From a virus: a stretch of 22,722 bases of DNA. The notes beneath the pieces were generated by a model. It made no database searches and had not been told where the DNA came from. It saw only the letters and a program-made list of their open reading frames with translations. The position numbers and the translations under genes were made by a program. Below are positions 1-7,674 of this stretch, piece after piece (position 1 is the first letter of the stretch; each line of letters starts with the position of its first letter). The stretch is from the IMG/VR virus record IMGVR_UViG_3300030328_003593, positions 1-22,722 of that record; one strand, 5' to 3'.

Positions 1-720
1 TGTTGAAGTAAATCCAGTAATATTATCACTAAATGCTTTTGCGGTTGCAGTTTCTCCAATATCTAAATAAAGAGCATTGTTAGCGTGAGCAGTATATGGT
101 GGAGTCGCAGGGTCTAAAGAAGAACTTCCAGTAAAAGTCGCATTGATTTGAGTGCATTTACCTAAAGCATAATACAACCAAGTTCCTTGATTGTTAACGA
201 TATTTAAATTTCCTCCACTTGCAGTTTCAATGCCTTTGTATTGATGAGTAAAGTTTCTTGAACCGCCTAGAGATAAATTAAGTTGTTTCATTTCAACTTC
301 AAGATTAGGGAAAGTAGCACTTTCTAAAACACCTAACCAATTATCAGCACTTAATCGTGCAATTGAACCTGTAAGTGTTGTTGGTGCTGGTGCGCCATAT
401 CCTCTAATAACAACGAAATCTGTTGCATCCTGAATTGTTCCAATAGTATGAGCAGGGGTTATAGTAATTGAAGTAGTATCATTTGCAGTAATAACATGCG
501 TTGAATGAACTTCTGTTGGTGATTCGGAATGGTCGTATAAATCAACAACACAACCAACGTATAGATTTTCAACCATCCTTACGTTATCAGTCCATAATGC
601 ATCTGCAACTAATTTAGTTGTAGTTGACCCTGAATTGTTCAATATAACCTTTAAATCCAATTCTGGAATCATAGTTAATGTTGCGCCGCTTCCTAAAAAT
701 ATATCTGTATTAATTGCCAT
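1..720 (-). CDS. Putative major tail tube protein, C-terminus cut by window edge
   Basis: This frame is open from an ATG at 718-720 to the left edge, giving 240 residues without a stop, so the C-terminus lies outside the window. It starts MAINTDIFLGSGATLT. A Shine-Dalgarno-like GGGAGATGA lies just upstream. The protein is rich in Thr, Ser, Asn and Gly with alternating beta-strand patterns. A central stretch (NLEVEMKQLNLSLGG, then RNFTHQYKG) looks like the strand-loop-strand core of tail tube proteins. It follows the tail terminator-like gene, which is where a tube gene is expected. I infer that it polymerises into the tail tube; this rests on position and fold impression rather than a diagnostic motif. 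A beta-rich fibre or decoration protein is the main alternative. Confidence 0.55.
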   Translation of the reverse strand, partial: MAINTDIFLGSGATLTMIPELDLKVILNNSGSTTTKLVADALWTDNVRMVENLYVGCVVDLYDHSESPTEVHSTHVITANDTTSITITPAHTIGTIQDATDFVVIRGYGAPAPTTLTGSIARLSADNWLGVLESATFPNLEVEMKQLNLSLGGSRNFTHQYKGIETASGGNLNIVNNQGTWLYYALGKCTQINATFTGSSSLDPATPPYTAHANNALYLDIGETATAKAFSDNITGFTST

Positions 721-750
721 GTTTTCATCTCCCTTTTCCTTACTAACTTA

Positions 751-1236
751 CTAGGGAATACTTAAACCAAATCTTTTTGCTTCTAAACTCACCTTATATC
801 CAAAAAGTTTCTTTGCTCGGTCATTACTTTCGCTTCTTGGGCCTACAAATAATTGATTAAACTTAGAACCATCACTTGCAGTATAACCCTTTCTGCTACC
901 TTCAAGCACTCTACGCAATATCAAGTATATAGCCCTTAGCCTGTCTTTGCCATATGAAGAATCAAAACCAGACCTTTCATCATGAAGAACTCTAATATGT
1001 AAAGTGAAGGTATATGTCTCATTTCTAATATCATAGTGAATAGTAGGATATTCAATATTTTGCGAATCTTCAAACACTACAATTGTAGCGGGGTATCTTC
1101 CCAAATCAACCCTTGCTGCTTTATTTGCAGTAATGCTTCTAATGTCAATTACTTCTGGAGTTACCCCATGAGAAGAACTAATAGTTCCGGCACTTACTAA
1201 AGCACTAGCGTTACTTGACCAATTACTATTAATCAA
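751..1236 (-). CDS. Putative tail terminator / neck protein
   Basis: A 161-residue alpha/beta protein with no signal peptide or membrane segment. Residues about 40-110 alternate strands (ATIVVFEDSQNIEYPTIHYD, then YTFTLHIRVLHDE) and are followed by a helix (DRLRAIYLILRRVLEG). This pattern and length resemble tail terminator and tail-completion proteins (lambda gpU, HK97 gp10 type), which cap the tail tube and join it to the head. Its place between the connector and the tail tube gene fits. The start is TTG, because no ATG lies nearby in frame; it sits five bases after the stop of the upstream 70-residue gene and has no clear Shine-Dalgarno site, so translational coupling is likely. The assignment is structural inference only. 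Confidence 0.5.
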   Translation of the reverse strand: MINSNWSSNASALVSAGTISSSHGVTPEVIDIRSITANKAARVDLGRYPATIVVFEDSQNIEYPTIHYDIRNETYTFTLHIRVLHDERSGFDSSYGKDRLRAIYLILRRVLEGSRKGYTASDGSKFNQLFVGPRSESNDRAKKLFGYKVSLEAKRFGLSIP

Positions 1237-1241
1237 ATTAA

Positions 1242-1454
1242 TTAAAAGAGAGACTTCATCAATAACGATACCTCCTTTTCTACTTGGCTATTAACATAAT
1301 TTTCATATTGTTCTGTAGCATACTCAATTATTTCTTCATCGGAAAAAGATATATCTATTCCTAAAACTTGAGAAAGTTCTTGCATGGCTAATTGTCTTTC
1401 TCTTTGTATCTCAAGAAATTCTGTAAATTTTTGAACATTAAGTTTGATAGCCAA
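1242..1454 (-). CDS. Small acidic helical protein, unknown
   Basis: A 70-residue protein predicted to be almost wholly helical, with a high content of Glu, Gln and Leu. It starts at TTG with a Shine-Dalgarno-like GGGGGA eight bases upstream, in the short gap after the connector gene. It ends five bases before the tail terminator-like gene, so the two are probably translated together. The size, charge and position fit a small neck or head-completion accessory protein. I do not recognise the family and no motif supports a specific function. Confidence 0.6.
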   Translation of the reverse strand: MAIKLNVQKFTEFLEIQRERQLAMQELSQVLGIDISFSDEEIIEYATEQYENYVNSQVEKEVSLLMKSLF

Positions 1455-1465
1455 AATTATTCCCC

Positions 1466-2776
1466 CTAATCTAAGAAATAAACAATATCGGTTTTGCTCC
1501 CTAATATATCCATAGCCTCTTTACGAAGAATATCATATTTTTCTTTAGTGGAAATGTTCGCACCTGTTTCAGTAATCAATACGCTTTGGTCATCATGCCT
1601 TATAATTTCAGCAGCGACTAATTTTGTAGTGGCTTCGTGAACTGCGGCAGGAACCCTACTATTTCCAGCCAAGTAAGAAACAAAAATAGAATTTCTTGTA
1701 TGGTAAGGATAATCTTGTAAAAAGAAAATTCTCCCCTCTTCTCCAAGTAGCCAGTAGTCGCCAGTTCTTCGCATGTCTTCTTTGTCTGTAAAATTTGTAA
1801 CTGTGGCAAGAGTTGGAACACTTAAATTTGTAGCAGTAAAAGTTCCAGTTGCACCACCTGTTCCTGTAGCCGCTTGACTCATGGTAACTGATGTAGAACT
1901 TGCTATTGTAGAAATTGTCGTTCCGCTAGGAATATTAGTTCCCGATATTCCCATACCTACTACTAATTTACTGGAATCCGCTACTGTCAAAGTAGTGCTA
2001 GTATTAGAAGTGGTCATCGCTTGTTGGGTCTTTATTTTCACCACACAATCCGACCCATCATCCCCCGAAAGTAGGGAGGAAACGAGAATCTTTGCTCCAT
2101 TTCCTTCCTCTTTTTGGGCAAAGAAAAAGTCCGAAATCGACAAACTAGAACTTGTTAGACTTTTTGCTGCATTAGCGTTGGTATATTGTCTAGTAGATGG
2201 AAATTCTTCATTAATTAATGAAATAATATCATTAACAGTTGTTTTAATTCCAAAGGTATTACAAAACTCATCATTGCCTAAACTACCTACTGTATTTTCT
2301 GCAACCATCTCAAATTCAACACCGCTATTAGGTAATTGTAAAGTAATAGAATAAATATCTCTAAAATTTTCTAATAATTGTATTTGTGCTTCTGCTGATG
2401 CTAATTCTTTATATCCACTTCCAGACCAAACTTGTAAAGAAATAATCTTTTGAATTTTCATTTGTCTTAGTTGAATAAAACCAACATAACCACCATAAAG
2501 AGTTGCTCCTGCTCTATTAGTGTATTCAAAATTATGAATCTCTTTTTTAGTTACAATTGGTCTATAACTTCTTTTTAATTTATCGTCAACCATCCCTTCT
2601 ACTCTTTTTATTATATTACCAACTTGCGCTCTAGTTGGATAAGTCGCAGAAGCATCAAAACGAGGAACTTGTAATAAATCAGCAACTTGAATATAATCTG
2701 TATAAAAACCAATACCGGCTGAATAGTCAGGAGTTCCTGCTAAAGAATAATCACTGGGAGATGAGGTAATTGACAT
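1466..2776 (-). CDS. Putative head-tail connector (adaptor) with inserted Ig-like domain
   Basis: A 436-residue protein. I place the start at the ATG at 2776, one base after the stop of the upstream gene and behind GGGGGA, rather than at the ATG 15 bases upstream, which lies inside that gene. Residues about 25-75 (YIQVADLLQVPRF, then VGNIIKRVEGMVDDKL) and the C-terminal helices (AAVHEATTKLVAAEIIR) resemble gp6/gp15-type connector proteins that dock under the portal. Between about residues 250 and 318 there is a Thr/Ser/Gly-rich segment (LVVGMGISGTNIPSGTTI, then ATGTGGATGTFTATNL) that looks like an immunoglobulin-like or beta-sandwich repeat inserted into the adaptor. Position just before the tail terminator-like gene agrees. 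The connector role is moderately supported; what the insert does is unknown. Confidence 0.5.
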   Translation of the reverse strand: MSITSSPSDYSLAGTPDYSAGIGFYTDYIQVADLLQVPRFDASATYPTRAQVGNIIKRVEGMVDDKLKRSYRPIVTKKEIHNFEYTNRAGATLYGGYVGFIQLRQMKIQKIISLQVWSGSGYKELASAEAQIQLLENFRDIYSITLQLPNSGVEFEMVAENTVGSLGNDEFCNTFGIKTTVNDIISLINEEFPSTRQYTNANAAKSLTSSSLSISDFFFAQKEEGNGAKILVSSLLSGDDGSDCVVKIKTQQAMTTSNTSTTLTVADSSKLVVGMGISGTNIPSGTTISTIASSTSVTMSQAATGTGGATGTFTATNLSVPTLATVTNFTDKEDMRRTGDYWLLGEEGRIFFLQDYPYHTRNSIFVSYLAGNSRVPAAVHEATTKLVAAEIIRHDDQSVLITETGANISTKEKYDILRKEAMDILGSKTDIVYFLD

Positions 2777-2777
2777 T

Positions 2778-4115
2778 TTATATTCCCCCATCTACTCCAT
2801 TAGTTTTTAAATATTTTAATTTGGTTCTTATTTCATTAAGATGGTCATTCATTTTATTTTTCTTTATTTGACCTTCTTTAGAATAATAACTAAAATCAAA
2901 TCTTCCTATTTTAGCGATTCTTCTTTCTGAAACAAGAAGTGCTTCTTTAAGAGGTTTTTTTAGTAATTTATCTTTATCTCCTTTTTTCCATTCGGTTTTT
3001 GTAAAGGGATTTAATCTTATTGTGAGTTTTAAGTGAAATAGTTTTATTTCTGTAATTACAGATAAGTCTTCTATTCTTGCTTGAACGGAATCAGATTCTT
3101 CGATTCCCTCCAATATATCTTCAGTTAAATCTACTTCAAGAATATTTGTTGGCATATCAAACTTTAAGTGGTTAGGTAGGATAGATTCTATTTTTTTCAT
3201 AATGTTATCGTAAGATAATTCATCTTCTAATTTACTAGATAAAATGTCTATAGTAAATGTATTTTTTGTATCTGGCCTATACTCCACAGATGATTCTACT
3301 CCTCTAGTATAATAGGAGCCTTCAGGAATAAATCCTCCCGATTTAATTCCTAAAGTATCTCTAATATATTCAACATAATAGTTTCTAAGTTTGTCTGCCA
3401 TAACTTTTGCAGTATCGGATTGTTCTGGAACCTCGACATCAAAATCATACTTTGCATCTTCTTCGCTTTTAATTAGACTGTAATTAATATTTAGACTATC
3501 TACAAATTTAGGAATTGCCATCAATGTTTTCATATCTCCATTGTATGCTTCATACATATTTCTTGTAGTTTTAGCGGGTTTTCCTAAACTAATGTTTAAC
3601 ACTATACTATCATGTATAAATTCAATATAAGACTCGTTTAAGTCTTCTAAAGCCAAAAATTCATCAATATCTAATTTTGGCAACTTCTTTTCTTGTGCTA
3701 AATCTAAAACATCTCTTCCCAATGTAAGGGAAGTTTCACCAATCATCTGATTATATTTTTTTGAATCAGTCAATATATCAAATAAAGAATTTTCTTCGGC
3801 AAATTTTATTGCTTCTGCTCTTTCATTTTCATCTCCACGAATATACTCGCTATATGCATCAGCATCCTCTTTATACATTTGTAAAGATAATTCTTTATCT
3901 TTGATTGTTTTTTCAAGAACCTTAGAAAACTCTTGCGTTAGTTCATCATAGGTTCCTTTTACTTGGGCATCTCTCAAAGCCCTTTTGAAAAACTCACGAA
4001 AGTTTTGGTCATCGCTATCTTTTGATAAATACTCTGCAAATATTTTCTTAAAAGAATCTTCTGCGTCTGGTAAAGTTTGGGTCAATTTTGTTCCAAAACT
4101 AAACTGAACAGACAA
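2778..4115 (-). CDS. Late structural-region protein of unknown function, 445 aa
   Basis: I do not recognise this protein. It is soluble looking, with no signal peptide or membrane segment. The N-terminal 130 residues are acidic and helical. The middle (about 150-260) mixes helices and strands. The C-terminal third alternates strands (EIKLFHLKLTIRLNPF) with basic helices and ends in a Lys-rich stretch before GVDGGI. Start: TTG at 4115 behind a very good Shine-Dalgarno AAGGTGAT six bases upstream, which decides the start since no ATG is close. It sits directly before the connector gene, so a neck, tail-completion or minor head role is plausible. Its large size and acidic N-terminus are atypical of known neck proteins. 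Confidence 0.7.
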   Translation of the reverse strand: MSVQFSFGTKLTQTLPDAEDSFKKIFAEYLSKDSDDQNFREFFKRALRDAQVKGTYDELTQEFSKVLEKTIKDKELSLQMYKEDADAYSEYIRGDENERAEAIKFAEENSLFDILTDSKKYNQMIGETSLTLGRDVLDLAQEKKLPKLDIDEFLALEDLNESYIEFIHDSIVLNISLGKPAKTTRNMYEAYNGDMKTLMAIPKFVDSLNINYSLIKSEEDAKYDFDVEVPEQSDTAKVMADKLRNYYVEYIRDTLGIKSGGFIPEGSYYTRGVESSVEYRPDTKNTFTIDILSSKLEDELSYDNIMKKIESILPNHLKFDMPTNILEVDLTEDILEGIEESDSVQARIEDLSVITEIKLFHLKLTIRLNPFTKTEWKKGDKDKLLKKPLKEALLVSERRIAKIGRFDFSYYSKEGQIKKNKMNDHLNEIRTKLKYLKTNGVDGGI

Positions 4116-4127
4116 ATGTAATCACCT

Positions 4128-4778
4128 TCACATTAACCATTTTGCCCAAGCCGCACCTTTTTGTATGGCTGAACCTAAATGTAATCCACTTGAAGGGGGC
4201 TCATAACTCATTTGACCATTAGAGGGGTCAATCCAATATGGTCTTCCATATCCATCTGTTCCAGAGGGAGGAATAGGATAGCCACTACCATTATTCATAG
4301 CATTATTTACTTGATTGTATTGTTGAGTATTTCCTGTTACTCCTGCTACTGCCATTCCAGCACTAGGGGCATTATTCATTCCACCGCCAAATCCTTGAGA
4401 TTCTAGATATTGTGACTTAGCCATTTTTCTTTGATTAATAACCTCTGCATTTAACGCAGCCCCAAGAATCTTTTGAATATCTAAATCAATATTTTCTTGT
4501 GTTATTCTCTCATATTCTCTTAGACATTCTGGATTCAAAGAGATGTTGCCACCATTTGTAGTAAAGGCTAGTTTTCCTAACATTTGTGAAACTACTCTTT
4601 CTATAACATCTTCTAGTAATTTTTCCACCGCAACAAAAAACATCTCACCATGATATTGAAAAAACTCTTCAACATGATTGTCTTGTAAAGAAAGTAAATT
4701 ATTTACATTCTTGAATTGCTGGTCATTTTGTGCTTGAACTGCTCCTAAAACAGTTTTATTACTTGTTCCAAATGGCAT
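4128..4778 (-). CDS. Unknown late protein with helical N-half and Gly/Asn/Pro-rich C-half
   Basis: A 216-residue protein of unknown family. Residues 15-125 are helical (HVEEFFQYHGEMFFVAVEKL and following). Residues 128-200 form a low-complexity, flexible region rich in Gly, Asn, Pro, Tyr and Gln. The last 20 residues again look helical and aromatic, ending in AAWAKWLM. The start ATG has GAGGAAT seven bases upstream. It ends 12 bases before the next gene. The layout of a helical bundle, a disordered linker and a short amphipathic tail would fit a minor virion or assembly protein, but no function can be assigned. Confidence 0.7.
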   Translation of the reverse strand: MPFGTSNKTVLGAVQAQNDQQFKNVNNLLSLQDNHVEEFFQYHGEMFFVAVEKLLEDVIERVVSQMLGKLAFTTNGGNISLNPECLREYERITQENIDLDIQKILGAALNAEVINQRKMAKSQYLESQGFGGGMNNAPSAGMAVAGVTGNTQQYNQVNNAMNNGSGYPIPPSGTDGYGRPYWIDPSNGQMSYEPPSSGLHLGSAIQKGAAWAKWLM

Positions 4779-4780
4779 AT

Positions 4781-5455
4781 TTATTCCTCTTTATCTTCTT
4801 TCTTTTCTTCAGTTTCTAAAGGCTTTGTTATTTTTACCCCTGCCTGTATCATTAAGTAATTCAACCTATCTGTTAGTATATTTATTTCCCCAACAATTTC
4901 GATAGCCTCGTTAGTGGCTGACCTATTATCACGCATAACAGGTGGCTTTATTAAATAACCTGCGGCAGTAAGGGAAGCAATATCGTTCTTACTTAAATTA
5001 GTTAATGGCCCACCTTTTAGTATTTTAGGCATCCTTGGCTTAAATCCTTTATACTCTAACCCATGCTTTTCTGCTAACATTTGTTGGTCAAGTATTTCTA
5101 ACTGTCTAAAAATAGAAGAATGTTTAGGACAATAGGTTCCCATTAACGGCCTACCTTTCACTACTTTATCTAATGGCATTGGGGGTCTAAGATAATCTCC
5201 TGCCTCCCATATGTGATGCATTCCACATACTACACATCTTTCTTTTAGATTAAATTTTTTTCCATATTTAATTCCTAAAAAACTCTTTGGTTCCGCAGTT
5301 AATATTTTAATAAACTCCTTTTTTTGTTTTTTTGGTTTAATCGCTAGTGGTTTATATTCTACTATGTTACCAGAAGTTCTTGCTTGCTCAATTGGATTGA
5401 GTAGCGGGTTAAAATTCTGTGGGGCATTCTGTCCTATAATTTGCTGCTGATACAT
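4781..5455 (-). CDS. Zinc-finger-like protein of unknown function
   Basis: A 224-residue protein. It carries one likely zinc site: C74 and C77 in the string CVVCGMHH, with C109 and H112 in CPKH about 30 residues later, a C-X2-C...C-X2-H arrangement. The segment before it is strongly basic (KPKKQKKEF), and the C-terminus is a charged tail ending in KKEDKEE. Both features suggest nucleic-acid or protein binding. It lies between the small WEKILK protein and the Gly/Asn-rich protein, and its stop is two bases from the next start. The ATG is preceded by GAGGAAT. I do not know the family; a DNA-contacting head-closure or regulatory role is possible but unproven. Confidence 0.65.
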   Translation of the reverse strand: MYQQQIIGQNAPQNFNPLLNPIEQARTSGNIVEYKPLAIKPKKQKKEFIKILTAEPKSFLGIKYGKKFNLKERCVVCGMHHIWEAGDYLRPPMPLDKVVKGRPLMGTYCPKHSSIFRQLEILDQQMLAEKHGLEYKGFKPRMPKILKGGPLTNLSKNDIASLTAAGYLIKPPVMRDNRSATNEAIEIVGEINILTDRLNYLMIQAGVKITKPLETEEKKEDKEE

Positions 5456-5473
5456 CTTTCATTCCTCTTTCTC

Positions 5474-5680
5474 TTATAGTTCCCATTCTAAATCTTTTAA
5501 TCCTTTTATGAATAATCTAAGTGAATCATAACCTCTTGATTTTGTGCTAAAGTTATCTTTCTTCCAATTATTATATAACATTTCTACAACCCTTGCATTA
5601 TCAGTATCTTTTTTAATATATTCTAATATGTTTTTTTTATTTATTTCTGTTGCATCATGTTTTAATATTTTTTCCCACAT
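5474..5680 (-). CDS. Small helical protein with N-terminal WEKILK motif
   Basis: A 68-residue, charged, helical protein starting MWEKILKHDATE. The N-terminal W-x-x-I-L-K peptide recurs in variant form in other proteins of this window, which suggests a shared docking element. The rest is ordinary mixed helix with no membrane segment. It follows the GTPase gene after five bases and may be translationally coupled to it; the Shine-Dalgarno signal (AAAGGA) is weak. Family unknown. It could be a partner of the GTPase or a small virion protein. Confidence 0.65.
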   Translation of the reverse strand: MWEKILKHDATEINKKNILEYIKKDTDNARVVEMLYNNWKKDNFSTKSRGYDSLRLFIKGLKDLEWEL

Positions 5681-5685
5681 AATAA

Positions 5686-6354
5686 TCAGTAGTCCTTTAT
5701 CATTGTAAGTATTCCTTTATACACCATTTCTGAATCTGATTTTGCTGAAACTATATACTTGTAGCATGGGATTCCTTTATCATTCAACTGCCTCATGCCA
5801 TATTTAAAGGGTTCAAATATTTGATGTTTATCTATAGTTTTACCTTCTAATAAAGGATATTTTTCTCCCCAAACATCATACTTGTTAGCCCAAATACCTA
5901 CTGCTAAGGGATAATCTACTTCTTTTTTTCTTTTCCCATTTGACCAAAGGTTTGTTATTATAGTATCTACTAAAAATTTCCACGCTACTTGATGGTCTAA
6001 ATTAACTTCACTGTCTAAATGTCGATGGTCAATCATAAATATAATATATTTGGGTTTTCTTAAAATCATATCTTTTTCCCATTCTTTCCAGAATATCGCT
6101 TCCCCACCTATGTCAGCACTTTTTATTGTATGTGAATTACCATCTATTTTAATATTTTTTCTAGTAGCCCTAGCCCTACCAACTGTTCTTTTATTAATTT
6201 GTGGAACTTCTCCTCTTGTCCTTAATTGGTGACTTAATGTTGTTTTACCCACCATTGTTGCCCCATAAACTCCAAAATTAATGGCGTGAACCTTTTTCCA
6301 AAAACCTATTACTGCTTCACCAACTAAAATAGCGAAGCCTGTCATTAGAGACAT
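5686..6354 (-). CDS. Arf/Ras-like small GTPase with N-terminal hydrophobic segment
   Basis: A 222-residue protein with the full set of small-GTPase motifs. G1 (P-loop) is GATMVGKTT at residues 31-39; G3 is DIGG at 81-84, close to the DVGG of Arf and G-alpha proteins; G4 is NKYD at 157-160, the guanine-specificity motif; G5 is SAK at 203-205. The residue after DIGG is Glu85 where Arf and Ras proteins carry the catalytic Gln, so intrinsic hydrolysis may be slow. Residues 4-18 are hydrophobic (MTGFAILVGEAVIGF) and could anchor the protein in, or lay it on, a membrane. It directly follows two small membrane-protein genes, and its ATG overlaps the last base of the preceding TAA. GTP binding is well supported; the role in the virus is unknown. 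Confidence 0.85.
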   Translation of the reverse strand: MSLMTGFAILVGEAVIGFWKKVHAINFGVYGATMVGKTTLSHQLRTRGEVPQINKRTVGRARATRKNIKIDGNSHTIKSADIGGEAIFWKEWEKDMILRKPKYIIFMIDHRHLDSEVNLDHQVAWKFLVDTIITNLWSNGKRKKEVDYPLAVGIWANKYDVWGEKYPLLEGKTIDKHQIFEPFKYGMRQLNDKGIPCYKYIVSAKSDSEMVYKGILTMIKDY

Positions 6355-6573
6355 TTAATGCCCCCAAAGACCTGTTACTCCATCAACAATCCAACCCATT
6401 ATATTTATGTCAAAAACACCTAGAATATTACCAACTAAAAAACCAGCAAATGTAAAAGTAAAGCCCCAAAACCATGCTCTCATCTTCAAAAAGAAGACAT
6501 CCGCAGAATGCGCTCTTTGCTGATTATAAGCATAGTCTGAGTCTGAAAAACCCATCAAGTCGCCAAATACCAT
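6355..6573 (-). CDS. Small membrane protein, probably one or two TM helices
   Basis: A 72-residue protein with a hydrophobic aromatic helix at about residues 33-54 (AWFWGFTFTFAGFLVGNILG) and a second weaker one at 57-70 (NIMGWIVDGVTGLWG). The N-terminal 30 residues are polar. The ATG is preceded by GAGGTGG. It abuts the GTPase gene, overlapping it by none or one base, so the two are almost certainly co-translated. No family is recognised. It may be a membrane partner or anchor of the GTPase; a holin-like role is possible from size and topology, but there is no specific evidence for it. Confidence 0.75.
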   Translation of the reverse strand: MVFGDLMGFSDSDYAYNQQRAHSADVFFLKMRAWFWGFTFTFAGFLVGNILGVFDINIMGWIVDGVTGLWGH

Positions 6574-6582
6574 TTAACCACC

Positions 6583-6969
6583 TCATTGAAGTGTGGCTAA
6601 AAATTCACTTCCAACAGTGTTAGAATCTTCTTCTTGCCCTTGAGGAGTATAGAAGTTAGTATTGTATTGCCTAGCACTTTCACGCATCTTGTTTCTTTGT
6701 GCTTCATCTCTAGCCTTTCTTTCCCAATAGGCTGCTATCTTTCTATCAAGTAGCCACATCTCGATTTTATCATTAAGTGCTAAATCAAATAAGGCTTTCA
6801 TTACCATAATGCTTCCAATAGTCATTAGCCCAAATAAAGTAGCGTGGGCTATTGGGGTATATGGGAAAGTAGAACCATATAGAGCATAAAAGAATACATT
6901 CGCTCCACTTAGGGTTCCAACAAATAATATAGTCATCACTAATCTAGTATCTTGATTCAAAGCCGCCAA
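6583..6969 (-). CDS. Two-TM membrane protein with cytoplasmic charged tail
   Basis: A 128-residue protein. Two transmembrane helices are clear: about residues 10-31 (VMTILFVGTLSGANVFFYAL) and 41-65 (AHATLFGLMTIGSIMVMKAL). A highly charged helical tail (KIAAYWERKARDEAQRNK) and a polar C-terminus follow. Start is TTG with a strong GAGGTG six bases upstream; no in-frame ATG fits. It is followed nine bases later by the 72-residue membrane protein and then the GTPase, so these three genes look like one membrane module inside the late operon. Function unknown; a role in lysis, egress or the virion is possible. Confidence 0.78.
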   Translation of the reverse strand: MAALNQDTRLVMTILFVGTLSGANVFFYALYGSTFPYTPIAHATLFGLMTIGSIMVMKALFDLALNDKIEMWLLDRKIAAYWERKARDEAQRNKMRESARQYNTNFYTPQGQEEDSNTVGSEFLATLQ

Positions 6970-6978
6970 AAAAACACC

Positions 6979-7278
6979 TCAAGAGAATTCTATGGAAATA
7001 GCCGCAGATTCGCCTGTTCCTGCTGAAATAGTAGCAAAAATACCAGTTCCGCAAATAACACCATGCATATCGAATTCAGTAGTATGAGGAGCATTACTTC
7101 CTCCAACAATTAGTCTCGCTACTTCTGTTCCACTTCCAGCAGTATTATCAAAAACCTTTATTGTTGTGGCATTTGAACCTGTTGCTACGGCATGGATAGA
7201 AACCAATTTACACTGTCCCGAAAATATAGCATTACTAGCCGCCGTCAATACGCCACTACTTCTACAACCTATTCCCAT
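6979..7278 (-). CDS. Small beta-rich virion protein, probable decoration
   Basis: A 99-residue protein with regular beta-strand alternation and many Gly, Ala, Thr and Ser residues (KLVSIHAVATGSNATTIKVF, later GIFATISAGTGESAAISIEF). This looks like the small beta-sandwich decoration or fibre-base proteins of marine tailed viruses. It lies a few genes downstream of the major capsid protein, as such proteins often do. The ATG has GAGGG seven bases upstream. Two Cys residues near the N-terminus and one in the second half are present but form no metal motif. Virion location is inferred from position and composition. Confidence 0.6.
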   Translation of the reverse strand: MGIGCRSSGVLTAASNAIFSGQCKLVSIHAVATGSNATTIKVFDNTAGSGTEVARLIVGGSNAPHTTEFDMHGVICGTGIFATISAGTGESAAISIEFS

Positions 7279-7326
7279 AGTATTCCCTCAATTAATTGTT
7301 ATGAGCCAAGACTCTTAACAGTTTCT

Positions 7327-7665
7327 CTACTCTTTGGTGGTTTTCTTAGTCTGAGGTTTCTTTTTTGGTTTAGAAACTTTAGGCTTAGAAACACCTTTCT
7401 TCTTAGGAAGAAGTAGGTCTGAGAGAGAAGTAGCGTCTGCTAAATTCTCTTTCATGACTCTACTTAACAACTTTAGAGTTTTTTCATCAGTGCTTAAGAC
7501 TTCTTCTCTATCTGATTCTTCAAAGACAAACATTAGATTATTGTCTTTTATTCTCATTAAAGCCCATTCAGCAGGAACGCTGATTGCACCTCTTTTGCGA
7601 ATTACGCCATATGGCGTATCAAGACGACTAATGTTTGCTCTATGGCTTAAGGTAACTTGAGGCAA
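7327..7665 (-). CDS. Small protein with Lys/Pro-rich basic tail
   Basis: A 112-residue protein. Residues 1-85 form a mixed alpha/beta domain (GVIRKRGAISVPAEWALMRI, then a helix). Residues 86-112 are an extended Lys/Pro/Thr tail (KPKVSKPKKKPQTKKTTKE) like the disordered tails of linker histones and other DNA-contacting proteins. The start is TTG with GAGGTGA four bases upstream, which fixes it. It sits among head genes just after the putative decoration protein. It may be an internal head protein or a head-completion protein touching packaged DNA; that is inference from charge and context. Confidence 0.65.
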   Translation of the reverse strand: MPQVTLSHRANISRLDTPYGVIRKRGAISVPAEWALMRIKDNNLMFVFEESDREEVLSTDEKTLKLLSRVMKENLADATSLSDLLLPKKKGVSKPKVSKPKKKPQTKKTTKE

Positions 7666-7674
7666 TTGCTCACC

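Noticed and set aside
1881-2354. Plus-strand open frame opposite the connector gene
   Set aside because: It is antisense to a Thr/Ser-rich coding stretch and shows no domain, ribosome site or partner gene.
7289-7298. Perfect palindrome CAATTAATTG in a 48-base intergenic gap
   Set aside because: It is too short and AT-rich to call an operator or terminator; no stem with a T-run is present.
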